NCBI GenBank assembly: GCA_026027325.1
Contig: JAMSLZ010000011.1
Location: forward strand, 434,001-498,000
DNA length: 64,000 bases
Reading direction: 5' to 3'
DNA from: Actinomucor elegans
Lineage: Eukaryota > Mucoromycota > Mucoromycetes > Mucorales > Mucoraceae
This document shows, piece by piece, positions 35,447 to 47,855 of this stretch. Within the stretch, counting starts at the first letter, position 1, and each line of letters starts with the position of its first letter. The notes beneath the pieces were generated by a model. That model saw only the letters and a list, made by a program, of their open reading frames with translations. It was not told the origin of the DNA and did no database searches. Position numbers and translations under genes: made by a program.

Positions 35447-36358
35447 ATGACAATCAACTCATTAGAAAAGATGAACATTAAAGATGAAGATCAGATATTG
35501 ACATCGCCAACTCCTCCATGGACTGATGATGATAAGGAAGAAAAGAAAAGTCCTGAAGAAGAAGATAGGAACAGTAGTGATGGTAATACGGTATGTGCCA
35601 ACTGTGAAACAACTACCACACCCTTATGGCGAAGAGATGCAAGCGGCCGAACTATCTGTAATGCTTGTGGGCTATACTACAAGCTACACCTAGTCCATAG
35701 GCCAGCAACCATGATGAGAACTGTGATTAAAAGAAGGAAGCGATGCTCAGCAACCGAGAAAGCTGCACAGGAAAATCGAAGAAAATCCGCTGTAGTTGAA
35801 CCAGAAGAGACTGAAGCTCAAGAAATGCATCGCAGAAGAAAGTCCTTATCGCCAAGCTATAGACACAACAGCAACAGTAGCAGTGAAGTATCTTCTCCAG
35901 GCTTACATGCTGTCACTAGCCCATCTTCACCTTCTATCGTGTTACCTCCTCTTTATCCACCTTCATATTATTCAAATCAGGACATGGCGGATACACACGT
36001 CTGCGCCAATACAATTGATGCTCAGAAAGAGTATCGAAATACCTTACAACGAGAAGTCACTCGTTTGACTGCTTTACTGTCGAATACAGTAGCCATGTTG
36101 CAAAAGGTAGACCAAGCTATAGCCAATCCTCTCCCAGCAGATCAATTCTGTCAAAAGTGCAATAGCAATCTAGAAAACATGCCTCAGGAACATCAAGTGG
36201 CTAGATCTTTGTTATCATTGGCACATTCTCCACCTTTGCCTAATGCTTCGCCTGCAATGCCGCCCTTTAATCGCTCGCATCGCTTACCACCCATCTCTTT
36301 CTGTCCCTCGCCCCGTACATTACCGCCCGTTCCTGCGGTACCCTCATTTTTACCCTAA
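35447..36358 (+). CDS. GATA zinc-finger factor, 17-residue loop with coiled coil
   Basis: Intronless, 303 aa. An acidic N-terminus (residues 11-45) precedes a fungal-type finger C50-x2-C53-x17-C71-x2-C74 with [20 protein letters not shown] and the basic tail [10 protein letters not shown]...VIKRRKR. A Ser/Pro-rich middle follows. At about 190-220 a heptad-like segment ([19 protein letters not shown]) could form a coiled coil. One finger plus a C-terminal coiled coil is the layout of AreB/ASD4/Dal80/Gzf3, usually repressors or modulators in nitrogen regulation. The tail after 240 is Pro-rich. The ATG at 35447 is used; a second in-frame ATG is at 35471. It lies tail to tail with asparagine synthetase, 202 nt apart. 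Class is secure, orthology less so. Confidence 0.85.
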   Translation: MTINSLEKMNIKDEDQILTSPTPPWTDDDKEEKKSPEEEDRNSSDGNTVCANCETTTTPLWRRDASGRTICNACGLYYKLHLVHRPATMMRTVIKRRKRCSATEKAAQENRRKSAVVEPEETEAQEMHRRRKSLSPSYRHNSNSSSEVSSPGLHAVTSPSSPSIVLPPLYPPSYYSNQDMADTHVCANTIDAQKEYRNTLQREVTRLTALLSNTVAMLQKVDQAIANPLPADQFCQKCNSNLENMPQEHQVARSLLSLAHSPPLPNASPAMPPFNRSHRLPPISFCPSPRTLPPVPAVPSFLP

Positions 36359-36560
36359 ACAAAGCTTGGTATCATCACCTTATCATCTATTTTTTTTTCT
36401 TTTTCTTGAACGCATTGTACGATATATATCAATTCTGTAATACTTACTTCTTACACATCTTTTTTTTTCTCAGTTTAATAAACAACCCATCATTCATTTT
36501 TGACATATATAATTTTATTGAATGAATCTATAATACAGTGCTTTTACAACGGAAATGAAC

Positions 36561-38492
36561 TTATTTAGCTTGATAAGTAGCTTCGTGAACCTTTTGAGCG
36601 CGACCAGAGGGATCCTCAGGACATCCCCAATCAGCTCTAGGGATCCATCTCACAACCGAAGCAGTACAGGCTTCCTGAGGATACCATTGATCAAACATGA
36701 CACGGTACATGTATGCTTCTTTCGTTGTAGGTGCATCCTTGGACCATTTGCTAGAAGCTTGAGCAAAATCATCATCAGAGATTTTGTTTTCGCTCACTTG
36801 TTTCAAAGTATCAATCCAGCTATAACCAACGCCATCAGAGAATTGTTCCTTTTGACGCCAGAGAATCTCCTTGGGCAAGTATGGCTTGGCCTTGGGATCA
36901 TCCGAAGTATCGAAAGCTTTGCGGACAATGTATTTTTCCATCTTGCCAATGGATCTATCAGGTACCTTTTCAGCAGGATCAATGTTCATGGCAATCTCTA
37001 AAAAGTTCTTGTCGAGGAAAGGAACACGGGCTTCAACACCCCAGGCCATAGTAGATTTGTTGGCACGAAGACAATCAGAGGTATGCAAGTTCTTGACACG
37101 AGTGACAGTTTCAGTGTGGAAGGCTTCCTTGTTGGGGGCGTTGTGGAAGTACAGGTAACCACCAAAGACTTCATCAGCACCCTCACCAGACAAAACCATC
37201 TTGACACCCATTGCTTTGATCTTACGAGAAAGAAGGTACATGGGAGTAGAAGCACGGATAGTAGTGACATCGTAAGTTTCGAGGTGGTAAATTACATCAC
37301 TGACAGCGTCCAAAGCTTCTTGGATTGTGAAAGTATATTCGTGGTGAACAGTGTTCAAGTGCTTTGCCACTTCACGAGCTGCAATCAAGTCGGGGGATCC
37401 CGGGAGACCCACAGAGAAAGAGTGAAGACGAGGCCATAAGGCAGGTCCGCCTAAGAAAGGAACCAATCAATACCACTATTTTGACCGTGTAACTAAATTC
37501 ACTTACTCTCATCAAAGTTATCATCACCACTCTCGGATCCCTTGAGACCAGAAGCGATCTTTTCAGTCTCACGAGCAGCAATGGCAGCAATTAAACTGGA
37601 ATCAAGACCACCAGACAACAAGACGCCATAAGGAACTTCAGCCATCAATCTCTTGCGGACAGCTTTCTCGAGAGCTACTCTTAATTTGGTGTAATCAACA
37701 GGGTTAGTAGGGATCTTGCTCTCGTCCCACCAGGTAGGGTTAAACCAACGCGTGGTTTCCTTGGTATCAGAATCATAAACATGACCGGGAGGGAAAGCCA
37801 AGATCTTGTCACAATCTTCGTTCAAGGACTTGAGCTCAGAAGCGAAATAGATGGTCTCAGGCATCTTGGAGTTCCAACCATAGTAAAGAGTAGTGATACC
37901 AATAGCATCGCGAGCAGCAATGATACGGTTACGCTTCTTATCCAAAAGAACAAAACTGAAAAAGCCATCCAATTTTTGAACAAGGTCTTTATCTTGTTCC
38001 TTGTACTATATTTATATTGAGTCACTGCCCAAGTTTTCTTTTTTAATGCATCCCAAACTTACCATATGCATAATGACTTCGCAATCAGACTCTGTCTTGA
38101 ACTTATAATTGCCCTTCAAGTCGGCTCTTAATTGTTTGTGGTTGTAGATTTCACCATTGACGCTGAGGATAATATCCTCATCATCACTAACAATAGGTTG
38201 AGCACCAGATCCTATATTAAGTAAGTAAGATGATCTTGATTTTTTTTTTTTTTAGGTAAGCACTTACCAACGCCAACAATAGCTAAACGTTCATGAGTCA
38301 AGATATGGTTCTTGCAAGTATAACAACCAGACCAATCAGGACCACGGTGTCTAATCCTATTATTATTCACTTGAATTAGTATACAGGGCAAATTATTGCC
38401 TTTGTGTCTTACTTTTTGGACAGGTATAAAGCACGTTGGCGATAGGCTTCAATATCACCTTGATAGTTGTATACAGCGAAAATACCACACAT
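36561..38492 (-). CDS. ASN1: Asparagine synthetase, glutamine-hydrolysing
   Basis: Five exons: 38492-38413, 38356-38268, 38211-38063, 38005-37507, 37450-36561; 568 aa, normal for class B (AsnB-type) enzymes. Met-Cys at the start gives the catalytic Cys2 of the Ntn glutaminase domain after Met removal (MCGIFAVY). The conserved HRGPDWSG and [12 protein letters not shown] follow. The C-terminal synthetase half has the PP-loop [16 protein letters not shown] (about 234-249) and [11 protein letters not shown]. It converts aspartate, glutamine and ATP to asparagine and glutamate in the cytosol. The coding sequence is visibly less AT-rich than its surroundings, as expected for a highly expressed gene. 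The symbol is given by function; a yeast ASN1/ASN2 distinction does not apply. Confidence 0.96.
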
Positions 38493-38553
38493 TGTTAAAT
38501 GTTAGAATGGGGAAAAGAGAAAAAGAAAACGAAAAAGAAAGTTGAAAGGTTGG

Positions 38554-38561
38554 TTTATATA
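38554..38561 (-). promoter_or_regulatory. TATA box of the asparagine synthetase gene
   Basis: Perfect TATATAAA on the minus strand, 62 nt before the ATG. The leader between them is purine-rich on the plus strand (T/C-rich in the sense direction). Confidence 0.6.
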
Positions 38562-39493
38562 CAATTGCTGTGATTTAAATTACCATGTTTTGTTTGCCTT
38601 GATTGTTGCGTTTTTTTTATCAGTGATAGACTCTCTCAATAGCCCTAGATCCATCTACTGCTCAAAATCTTTCTGTGATTCATTGGATGCTATATCATAT
38701 ATACTAAGTATACATGACATTGTTTGATGATGGTAGCACCAAACAGCAAGTTCTTGCCCATCGTGACTCACCAGTTTCTCATGCCTTATATAGAAAACTT
38801 TAGTTATCTAAAGCCTCCGTTTTGGTCCCTGTACTTTATTATTGTAGTAAAGCGGGTCTTGCCAAAATGATTATGCAACATAGAGTAGATCAAACAGGCG
38901 CTTAAAAATGAAGAGAATGTATCCAATCATTCACCTTTATCTTTTCATCTGGGACTTTAGATATTGGCAAGTGACTCTGATCAATGGTTTATACGGAACG
39001 CAATATTTCCTTTCAATGCTCTAGTAATTGTATCAAGCTTAAAACTAAAAGTGCTCATCTAAGAATAAAACCTATAGTCACTATCTCATAATGCGAATCT
39101 ATACGAGTACCATCAATAGCGGTCTTTGACTTATCACCCAATAGATGAGTTTCATGGAGTCGCGTTTCAAAATCTTTAGTTACGCAACCTACGATAAGGT
39201 TTTTTTGCTTGAACCGATTAGATTAGGCACACATCTTCAGACAAAATTTGATTTTCTTGTCATGGACTTATTGACCATTATTTATCCCTATGGACGGCTT
39301 CCCAAAACCTTTTAGTAGTCATAATCTCTGGTCAACTTGGCAATATTCTGATCAAAGGCTTACATCCATTTATGCTGACGCTAAATTACTGCTTTAATTA
39401 GAATATCAGTCTAATGAGCATTATAAATAAGCAAGTATGTATATTGATTATTTGATTATATGAACGCATTAAAATTGAAATTAATGATTTATC

Positions 39494-39915
39494 AAATGCA
39501 GCAATTTATTTTGAACATAAACTATTCAATCACATGTAATATTGGACTGAGATTAATGAAGAGATCTAGGTATGCTCATTGTTTATGTGAATTACATGTA
39601 ATTTTGCGTTAATCACTCATAATGCTCTATATACATTGTATTTTTGGTAAATAAAGGTTTTAATATATGCAATTGTTCGTTGTGAGTAACATAGAGTAAG
39701 CTGGAGTGACATTGGACTAATATTGACTGAGAGATCTAGATATGATTTGACATTATACAAATGAAATATATACATTTTACTATTTAGCGTTACAATATGA
39801 CATATCCTTCAAGCTTCTGTAGAAAAAGAAATTCTTATAGATGTAGCAGTACAACCTGAATATTATAGATTAATTAAATGTGACATTAGACCGAGAATAG
39901 TCGAGAGGCTTAATC
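39494..39915 (-). repeat. Three copies of the dispersed repeat (reverse)
   Basis: Copies at about 39494-39570 (ttattttgaacataaact, attggactgagattaatgaa, gagatctag), 39660-39745 (gtgacattggacta, gagagatctagatatg) and 39840-39915 (gtgacattagaccgagaata, gtcgagaggct). Spacing is about 165-180 bp. Confidence 0.7.
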
Positions 39916-41428
39916 TCTTTTGATTTAATTGATAAAATGATACATTAGATTTCTACTGTAAGAAGAAATATAAATCTAACTCCAAGTCTGTTGTTTTGAT
40001 ATTTAAAAGGTTATTTGCTGTTTCCTCCATATGTATTAAAAAAATAGAAAGGTACAAACATAAACAAAAATATACATTGGGGTTTTTATTTAGAGTAAAA
40101 AACACTAAACCATCAGAGTCATCTATTAGCATATTTTTACATTGATGTATAGCTATGAAGGCCTTATTCATCAGAAAGAGCAGGCTTAATTTAATATATT
40201 TACCAATAGTCAAAGCTTTATCTTGTTTACTTGTTTGCTATAGATGAGATTCAAGGTTATCATCATTATTGATCAAAAATCAAATTCTACTACCAATAAA
40301 ATTATTGAGTCAATACAGTAGAGCTGATCAGAAGAATAACAGTTTACGGACGCTACTGAAATGATGTGAGAGCCGGTCAATCTATTGTAGTGCTTATGAA
40401 ATAAATATAAACAGACTAGTATGTGATATTCCCTTCCTCAGTTTTTCTTATGTATTCAGCTATATATGCTATGCAAACTCGAAACAGCAATTCATTGACC
40501 ATAAAGTGTATTTGTCAGAGCCTTCGAAACCTGTTTGATAGCTACAACTTTACTTTTTTTTTTTGGAATTTCTTTACCAAGCCACTTGAAGTAAAATGGC
40601 AAGGTTTTACTATTTTTTCATTTTTTTTAAATATATAATAAAATATTTCTCGTACCAATCCGGAGGAAATTTCAAGGAGAATCCATTTCCAATACACATT
40701 GTACGTCTTTAATCTAACATTGGTCATTTTGTATAATATTTATCGAGCGTAAAATACCCACTGGTAAGTCCAAATGTTATAAATTATAGTTTCTAAGTAG
40801 GTAAAGATTCAATAGTCACACCGTCTGACAATGGTGTTACCGGAATCTTGTATTTTTACCAACTTGTGGTATTAAATTATTTTTTTAAAATGGGGTTTAA
40901 CTTGAAAACAAGGGCTTCAAGAATATTAGACCTGAATCACTACAGGCGATGAATCTAGACAGACATTGTATTCTGACAGTTGTACTACAAACAATAGAAT
41001 TAGCTTCCTCTAATTAGCTAATGCTACATTCTCTACAATGATTGAAAGACTGAAAAAAAACGACATAAACCTTATATTGATATGATTTGATTACAGTCAA
41101 AATAAAACTATTGAAAGAAACAACAGCACTCTAACGAAACAAGCAGCCGCAGTACCAAAGTATTTGGAATACATACTAATCATCTGCCTGATTGAATTAC
41201 CATAGTTTGTATTAGCTGCATACTTTTAACAGAATTATTCCTGTGTATAGGATTTTCAATGTACTTTATTATTTCATTTGTATAGGTAAGTGTTCCTTTT
41301 AAATTTTATGATGTAAATGAATGTTACAAATTATAAAAGAGCATTTTATTCTTTCATATACTGTCAAGTAATTATGGTGTTATAAGAAACCTTGATGTCA
41401 GAAGCATACATACATAATTTTAGATTAA

Positions 41429-43765
41429 CTAAATATCAAGGTCAATACCTTTTTCAACAAGGCTCCTCTTGAAATGCTCAAAGAGATTCCTAATCTCAGC
41501 TGTCTGAGTTCGCATAGTCTTGATTTCTCTCAACAGCTTGGTCTAATACCACAGAGCACTTAGTAATGTGAACTACCGACATGCCTATCATTTATAATCA
41601 ACCTACCTCTTTTTCCTTCGAACGTCTTATCAACTGGGTACTCTTCACTCTTAACTTTATCGATATGCCCTTGTATTTAGCCTGAAATCAAAGTACATGA
41701 GCTCATTGGCTGTTTCCAGAACGTTTATTTTTACTTACTACGTTATCCTTGAGTGCTTGGTTCTCTGCTTGGTGCTCTTTGTTTTCATTCTTCAAGGCGG
41801 ATATCCTGAAAAATGCCAGCTGTTTCAGACTTTTTATGGTGCGTCGATGATTCTTTATCATGACTTTACGATTTGAAAGCACTTGCTGCTTCAAATCGCG
41901 TATTTGTTTTTCTTTTTGACGATTGATGTCACCTAATAACAGATGTTAGCAGATCTTTTGCTCCATGTTAAAGCAATTCTCGTGTTGAATACTTACTGAG
42001 TTTGAGCTCATACTCGTTGGTTTTCTGGCCCAAACGAGCACGAAGCCTCTCCAAATGTGCCTTTAAGCAATTTATAGTTGAAGATATCTCTAATATTGTC
42101 TACGTACGAAGCACTGTTGAGTTATTATAAACTGAATTTGAGTATTTTGAAAGAGTCAGATTCATTGTATACCTTTTGAGATCCCTCATACTTTGACTAT
42201 ATTTTAATACGATTGTTATCTAGCGGCTATCAAACTGATATTCAGGATTGCTTTGTTACCTTATAATGATTTATCTGAAAGTTACTATTTTGTTCAACAT
42301 AGATAGGCGCATGTGCTAGTGAGTGAACACTAATACTTCCCAACTGCTCCAGTAAATCTAGAAATGTGAAGCTCTCCGTTCTGTTCTGAACAATACATTC
42401 CTGTGATTAGAAGATCAGTTGACACATTGATAGTTTGTTTTCGATAATAACACTACATGAAGATAGGTATAAACAGCCATATAACCTTGTCCACAAATAA
42501 ACTTTGCTAGTATATTTGTTAACAAATAATAGTCGGTATAAACCTGCTCTGATGAGTCCCTATTGTTATTTTTCTTAGCCACAACGTTTACTAATTGGCC
42601 TGATACAAGAAAAGCCCACAGATGAATTCATATAATCTTTCGCTTTGCAAACCAAACAACATGAATACATACGCAAGTTGCTGAAAGATTGATATATACT
42701 ATTCTGACTGTCTGTTTCAGGAAATAACTTGGGATGAAGAAGATCCACGATGTACAGGCTGCCTTGCCGTTTTGTAACTGTATTTGTCAGCTTGACCTTG
42801 AGAACACTAGGTATCTTGGAGCCTTTACTGATGAGTCGCCAAATATCTTTAATACTTGACACTTGTTTTAACCAGTGATCAATGCCTTTTTGAAGAACAT
42901 TGTCACCTATAAATGCCGGAGAAAAGCGTTTTAGTTTATTGCCGCCAGTTTAAAATATTCTCCAACTTGCATGAACAGATCACATCTCGACGTAGATCAT
43001 AACAATAGGTATCCGTGAAACCAAAGTATACAAACTCTACGATCGTTGATTGGCTTGAAACCTGGTCCATTATATTAAAGATAGTTTGCTTTTGTTCTGT
43101 CCTACATTTTATGGAGAGAGAAAAAAATAAGAATAGAGCTCTCTATGGATATATAGATATCAAAAACTTATAGCTTACCTCTTTGTAAATGTAATATGAC
43201 TTCCTCTATAGATAAGCCATTCAAAAATCACACATTAGACGTATTTTAGTGATGGAGAGTACCAGAGAATACCAACCCAATATTCATGAATAGACATGCA
43301 ACGTCATGCCCTAATAGCAATTCATTTAAGTTTTTAGCTTTTCAGTCATTGCAAAAGGATTATGTGTACCGTTTATAACTAGTCGTCCTATTGGATTACT
43401 TTCTTCCTCAAATGTCACCGTATCATTGCTACAGGCGCATTTTTGTACTTGCCAAGACCTCCTAAAATTAACCATTAGCTTATACGTACGCCACTCTTGA
43501 TCTCTAGAATAGATGTGACTTTTTGCGTACATTACACTATTGGCATCTACCAATACTATTAGTTTTTGTTCAGCTATACAAGTTTCGCTTGTGGAGTCTG
43601 TTGTTCACCTCTTGCAGTTATTTTTCTGTATCCATACGCATCAGCTTCTATGACCGAAAGGCAAGAGGAGTGATCATGAGGCTGACGCTCTATTAATAAA
43701 GCACTTGTCGGTTGAATGCTAACTAAAGTTTTGATATTTGATATATATGCACTAGCGAGATTCAT
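41429..43765 (-). CDS. Highly divergent kinesin-like protein with coiled-coil tail
   Basis: A many-exon gene on the minus strand; outer limits and several boundaries are approximate. Along the sense strand: a start region at 43765 (MNLASAYISNIKTLVSIQ); a block at 43265-43340 (LNELLLGHDVACLFMNIGL) at the place of the kinesin P-loop; QTIFNIMDQVSSQ and EFVYFGFTDTYCYDL (about 42985-43080) in place of SYLEIYNE..YDLL; SSIKDIWRLISKGSKIPS (about 42800-42860); GSLYIVDLLHPKL (about 42740) for LYLVDLAGSE; SNLRQLVNVVAKK and YLLTNILAKFICGQGY for the switch II/helix 4-6 region; RTESFTFLDLLEQLGSI as the end of the motor. Residues coded at 42055-41429 are a Lys/Glu/Gln-rich coiled coil (AHLERLRARLGQ, KEKQIRDLKQQVL). 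Most later introns have clean GT-AG sites. P-loop GQTGSGKT, SSRSH and DLAGSE are not conserved. Confidence 0.5.
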
Positions 43766-45029
43766 ATAGTTCAGCAGAGTAAAAGTGTAAAAAAAAGGGG
43801 GGTGGAGAAAGTTGAGAGATGTTAATAAAGCAATCATTTCATGGTGACGCATGAATAATATTGATAATAGATGAGGACTATTATTCATTTGTTGTTTCAA
43901 GACCTTAACAGCAACGGATTTAAAAGTTCAAAGACGGTTGATTTTTTGCTCATTCTAGTTGGGTTTCGATTTTTTCTTCTTCCTTAAAAGCCAATATTGG
44001 AGTCAAATATCATTATCTATATTAAAAATATGGGTTAAAAAATACCTCCATTGTATTTCTAGATCAAAAATGTGCGAAGCTTTTGATATAGGCGAACAAA
44101 GCATCCAACCACTTGCTAATTTGTATAAGTTAATACATACGAGACATATATTTAAAGTAATGGACGCATTGAACTGCGCATTAATTCATTTTGGGTATAA
44201 AAACCTATTTAGATATATACGACATTGGACCAGAAGGATATGTCAAGAAACTTATAGATCATATCGAATTGGCCCGAAAGTGTATGTCATTTATCATGAT
44301 ATATGACTCAGTTGTTGTATATCAGCTCAATTCCGCGTCTATTATGTGCAGAGATTTATTGCGAGTATGTATCAAGCATCAGATGCCATATTAAACCGAG
44401 ACCGGTCGAAAGATCCATTATCATTAGAATTAATTCACAAAACTGCATGTACTTCGTTGTGTATCCATATTACTACAGCCTAATAATGACTTCAGCAATT
44501 GCAGTGCTTTGCTCTAACCATATACCAGTTAACAGATGTGACATTTGGCCGAAATCAACCGAGAATAAATTACCAAGTGTAGGCCTTAGGCAGGCGGCTG
44601 CAAAATAATATCAATTATTAAATAGCCGATAACCAATAAATATCGAGTTAATGGGGACTATTTTGTATCGCCAACTATACGTATACGGCTGAATTGATCA
44701 GCTCTGGTCACCCACAACTCATGGAATTGGGGGCACACCCGTTGATCTATAAGAAAGTCGCTCTATGGTACTCACACAGTACCTGTGAAAACGTTTATGT
44801 CGCAATTGAAGGTGTTTATCTATAAATATGGACGCTCCTGTGCATCTTTTATGGTCAGTTGGATGCTAAGCGCCATAGGTTTAACTGTGCGTGAGAAATT
44901 GGTTCTGTGTCTCAGTTGCTGGCTTATGTACTCACCCCCGGTGACCTTGTTGAAAATCTCAATAATTTATTTATATGCATGAACAATATGTACGTTCTTT
45001 TTTGAACTTCTTTTATCCCTCTATATATT
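43766..45029. other. Intergenic region with repeat cluster
   Basis: Upstream sequence of the kinesin-like gene, then three repeat copies (44180-44565). Overlapping short frames at 43959-44608 run through the repeats and are not genes. Confidence 0.55.
44180..44565 (-). repeat. Three copies of the dispersed repeat (reverse)
   Basis: Copies end at about 44255 (gacattggaccagaaggata, tgtcaagaaact), 44415 (ccatattaaaccgagaccgg, tcgaaagatcc) and 44565 (gtgacatttggccgaaatca, accgaga). Spacing is about 150-160 bp. The middle copy carries a perfect gaccggtc palindrome. Confidence 0.7.
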
Positions 45030-45377
45030 ATGTCTACTAAGAAAATCCAACCAAATAAACATGAACAGTCAATTGATCATGATTCTTCTGTCCACCTCAG
45101 CTTCTTAGAATCCCAATCCAGTTATACACAACAAGAAGAATTCCAATCCAATATGGAGCAACCTTCTTTAGGTTCCCAAGAAAGCCAAGCTTCGGTTGAT
45201 CCTAATGGAAGCAAGCGTTATTATTGTAGCTTGGGTCATTCATTCGATTTAGCGTACGCAGACTTTGAGGAAGAGTTGAAACAGAGAGCAAAATGCAGGA
45301 AACGGCACAGAAGAAAAGGTGTCGAATTGAAAGATGGTCCTAACGATGATGCAGAACTATCTGCCACTGAAGCATAG
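45030..45377 (+). CDS. Small acidic/basic hypothetical protein
   Basis: Intronless 115-aa frame with its own ATG 22 nt after a ctatatatta box. The first 55 residues are Ser/Gln/Glu-rich. Then comes SKRYYCSLGHSFDLAYADFE and a basic RKRHRRKG, ending in an acidic tail. Composition and codon use are protein-like. No domain is recognised; a single Cys and His do not make a zinc finger. It may be a complete small nuclear protein or the 5' part of a decayed larger gene. No downstream exon was found. Confidence 0.45.
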   Translation: MSTKKIQPNKHEQSIDHDSSVHLSFLESQSSYTQQEEFQSNMEQPSLGSQESQASVDPNGSKRYYCSLGHSFDLAYADFEEELKQRAKCRKRHRRKGVELKDGPNDDAELSATEA

Positions 45378-47149
45378 ACGAGAAGACAGTTAGATCAGGG
45401 TGAGGGTGGCCTCTCCAAAGCGAAGTACGTAAGGACCTATCTTCCCCTAACTGATTCCTACTTCTTGGCTGTAGAATTAACAATAGTGTCCTTCTTGTTT
45501 TGGCCCTCTACTATGGACAAAAGCGCCTGAAATGATTATGACTTCCTAGGAGAAATTCATAACAGATCAGGAGACCTATATCCACCATCTAACATCTTAA
45601 AGTTTTACTCAGTTAGCCAGGTCATTCTTAGGTGATAAGCTCTCTTATCTGTACATTTGGCCATGTAAGAGGCTTAGCAAGTCCTTACATCAGACCATTC
45701 ATCTTTTGGCACAGAATATAAACGATAGTATGATTCTTACGTATATGAAAGCATCCCCCTTTTACTCTCTTAAAAATTTAATAAGAAAGCATCTTTTATG
45801 TTTTACAATTACAGTGTTTATTAAGAATTATACAAATATATATACAGTAGAATTTTTTTTAATAAAGAATACTTAACTATGAAGAAGATATGATAATTAG
45901 TATATATTCTTTCAAAGAAATAATAAAATCAAATAGAAGAAAGGTAGAGAAGATCAGTGCTTCTTAGAGAAATTGTAACAGGTGTATGATTTTTTGAATC
46001 ACGCAACACAGAATGTTGATCAAAAATACACTTATCATCAACTCTTCTCTACCTTTTTCGCGTTAAAAAGAGTAGATACTTTACCTTAAATTTACGAAAG
46101 AACAAAGTAGGGTATATATTTGCTCAGACATCGCCTTTTTTATCGTCATACCTCGAACTCATTCATTTTCATTGACGAAAATGAAGGTTGAGGGCAAATT
46201 ATGATACAAATTTAATATTCAAACGTTTACCAAAGCTTTCATCAGTGCAAAATATAATGAAAGAAAAAGAAAGAAAAAAAAACAGGCACAGATGAAAAAA
46301 TTTTTCTAGATATATCTTTTTTTGTGTAAGCAGTCCACTCTTGGGAGTTTGAATTGGCTGACAAAAATTTATCGTGATTGAGTTTACATTGCTTAAGATT
46401 AAGGATAATACAGTAGAGAATAGTTAAATAATAACCAATTTCTTTATACCCGTATAATTCTTTATATAATGTATGGATGAGTCAAATAGCAAAAGTTTCT
46501 TTATTTTAGGCATTATAGGCCTAAATTGCTTGTGGGTTTGGTTGGGTGACGGTAATTTTGAATGATATTAAAAAAAAGCTTCACAAAATTTGCCTGTTGA
46601 TACCTTCAACGAGGTCTTTACAAGATACTGTACAACGAAACAACCCAATATAGATTACCAAATTATATAGGTGCTTTTATTGTGCATTGAATAGTAAGCA
46701 ATTGAAGCTACATTCATCACCAAAACATTGGTCTATGTCCGGATTTAATCTAATATTTTATGTATTTGGTCTTTGGCTATAAAATCGACTACTTCAACGT
46801 TAGAAAACGGTTAAAATATATGTAGGTATATGCAGACGTATGATAAGCATTATTTAATTAGTTATTATATTTCGATAACATAGTCTGTCTATTATTGAAA
46901 AGACGTTCAAATTTCTAGGAACGGATAACTAATGAATTGTACATGCAATTCCATTTAAGATCTCGTCGATTTCTGCTCTTATTTTAATTGGCTGACGAAC
47001 AAGAAACAATAAAAATCAACACTCCAGCAAAATCAACGGAGCAAGGGTAGTATTAACAAATACATTTGATGGAAATAGCATCAATCTTTTCCTCAAGCAT
47101 TAGCCAAGAAATGTGAACATTGTTGGGTTTTTTCCAAACGGTTTGTGGA

Positions 47150-47150
<1 letters not shown>

Positions 47151-47182
<32 letters not shown>
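47151..47182 (+). repeat. Poly-A run (32 nt)
   Basis: Uninterrupted A homopolymer followed by gaaaaagaaaaagaaa. The longest homopolymer in the window. Confidence 0.9.
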
Positions 47183-47184
<2 letters not shown>

Positions 47185-47689
47185 AAAAGAAAAAGAAACG
47201 CAATAAGTGTATAAAAATGAACAGAGATGAAAGAGAGAGTAATGGTGCGGCTTAATTTTTCGCCAGCAACTAAAAGGATTGCTTTTGTTCACCAATTTCA
47301 ACAACTAGCGCTAAGCAACAGCTTTTTCTTTTTTACATACATCATTACAATCCCCTAAATATTTAGCCTGTATGCTATGTTTGTTGAATGCTCTTCGTGA
47401 AGATACTTTGAATTAGTAATCCTTGTGAATGAATCTCTCTCGGTATCAACTGTTTGGTGTTGGTTCAATTCTTTTGGATCATTGTGTTTTTAGCATGATC
47501 CTTAGGTACTGGTTCTCGTTCATAAGAGAGCTTCTATTCATATTGGTATTTGATGTTACTAATGTTTAATTCCTTTTTTTTCATATGGTGGTTCCTTTAT
47601 CTGGCTGATATGTGATTATTTGATTGGCCTGAGTGTATTGCATTGGTAGCGAATACAATGGAGAAGATCGTATTGCAATGGCCGAACAA

Positions 47690-47855
47690 GGAAGACGCAC
47701 TGATCACTTATATTCACCCAGATGCCATTGCGTCTATCTTGGTTCAATGCGTGTTTGGGCAATCCTTTAGTTTGGGGAGATCAAACTTGGCAGCAGTAGC
47801 ATCACCAATCATTCCTTTTGCTTGGACACACTCAAGCTTGCCGCCTTGTCACGCA
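47690..47855 (-). pseudogene. Coding relic with stops
   Basis: On the minus strand QGGKLECVQAKGMIGDATAA then KFDLPKLKDCPNTH is followed by a TGA, then TKIDAMASG and another TGA. The other strand is also open over the same DNA (47643-47867) but reads less like protein. Family unknown; probably an old mobile-element or gene fragment. Confidence 0.25.

Larger units (their letters stand above)
38493..41428. other. 2.9-kb intergenic region
   Basis: Upstream of asparagine synthetase and downstream of the kinesin-like gene. It contains three repeat copies (39494-39915). Frames at about 39953-40213 and 40423-40727 look random, and I see no gene. Confidence 0.55.

Noticed and set aside
43959..44608. 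Three overlapping plus-strand frames
   Set aside because: They run through three copies of the dispersed repeat and have no protein-like stretches.
46150..46190. Hairpin ttcattttc...gaaaatgaa as a terminator
   Set aside because: It is isolated in spacer with no gene ending nearby, and intrinsic terminators of this kind are not used by fungal RNA polymerase II.
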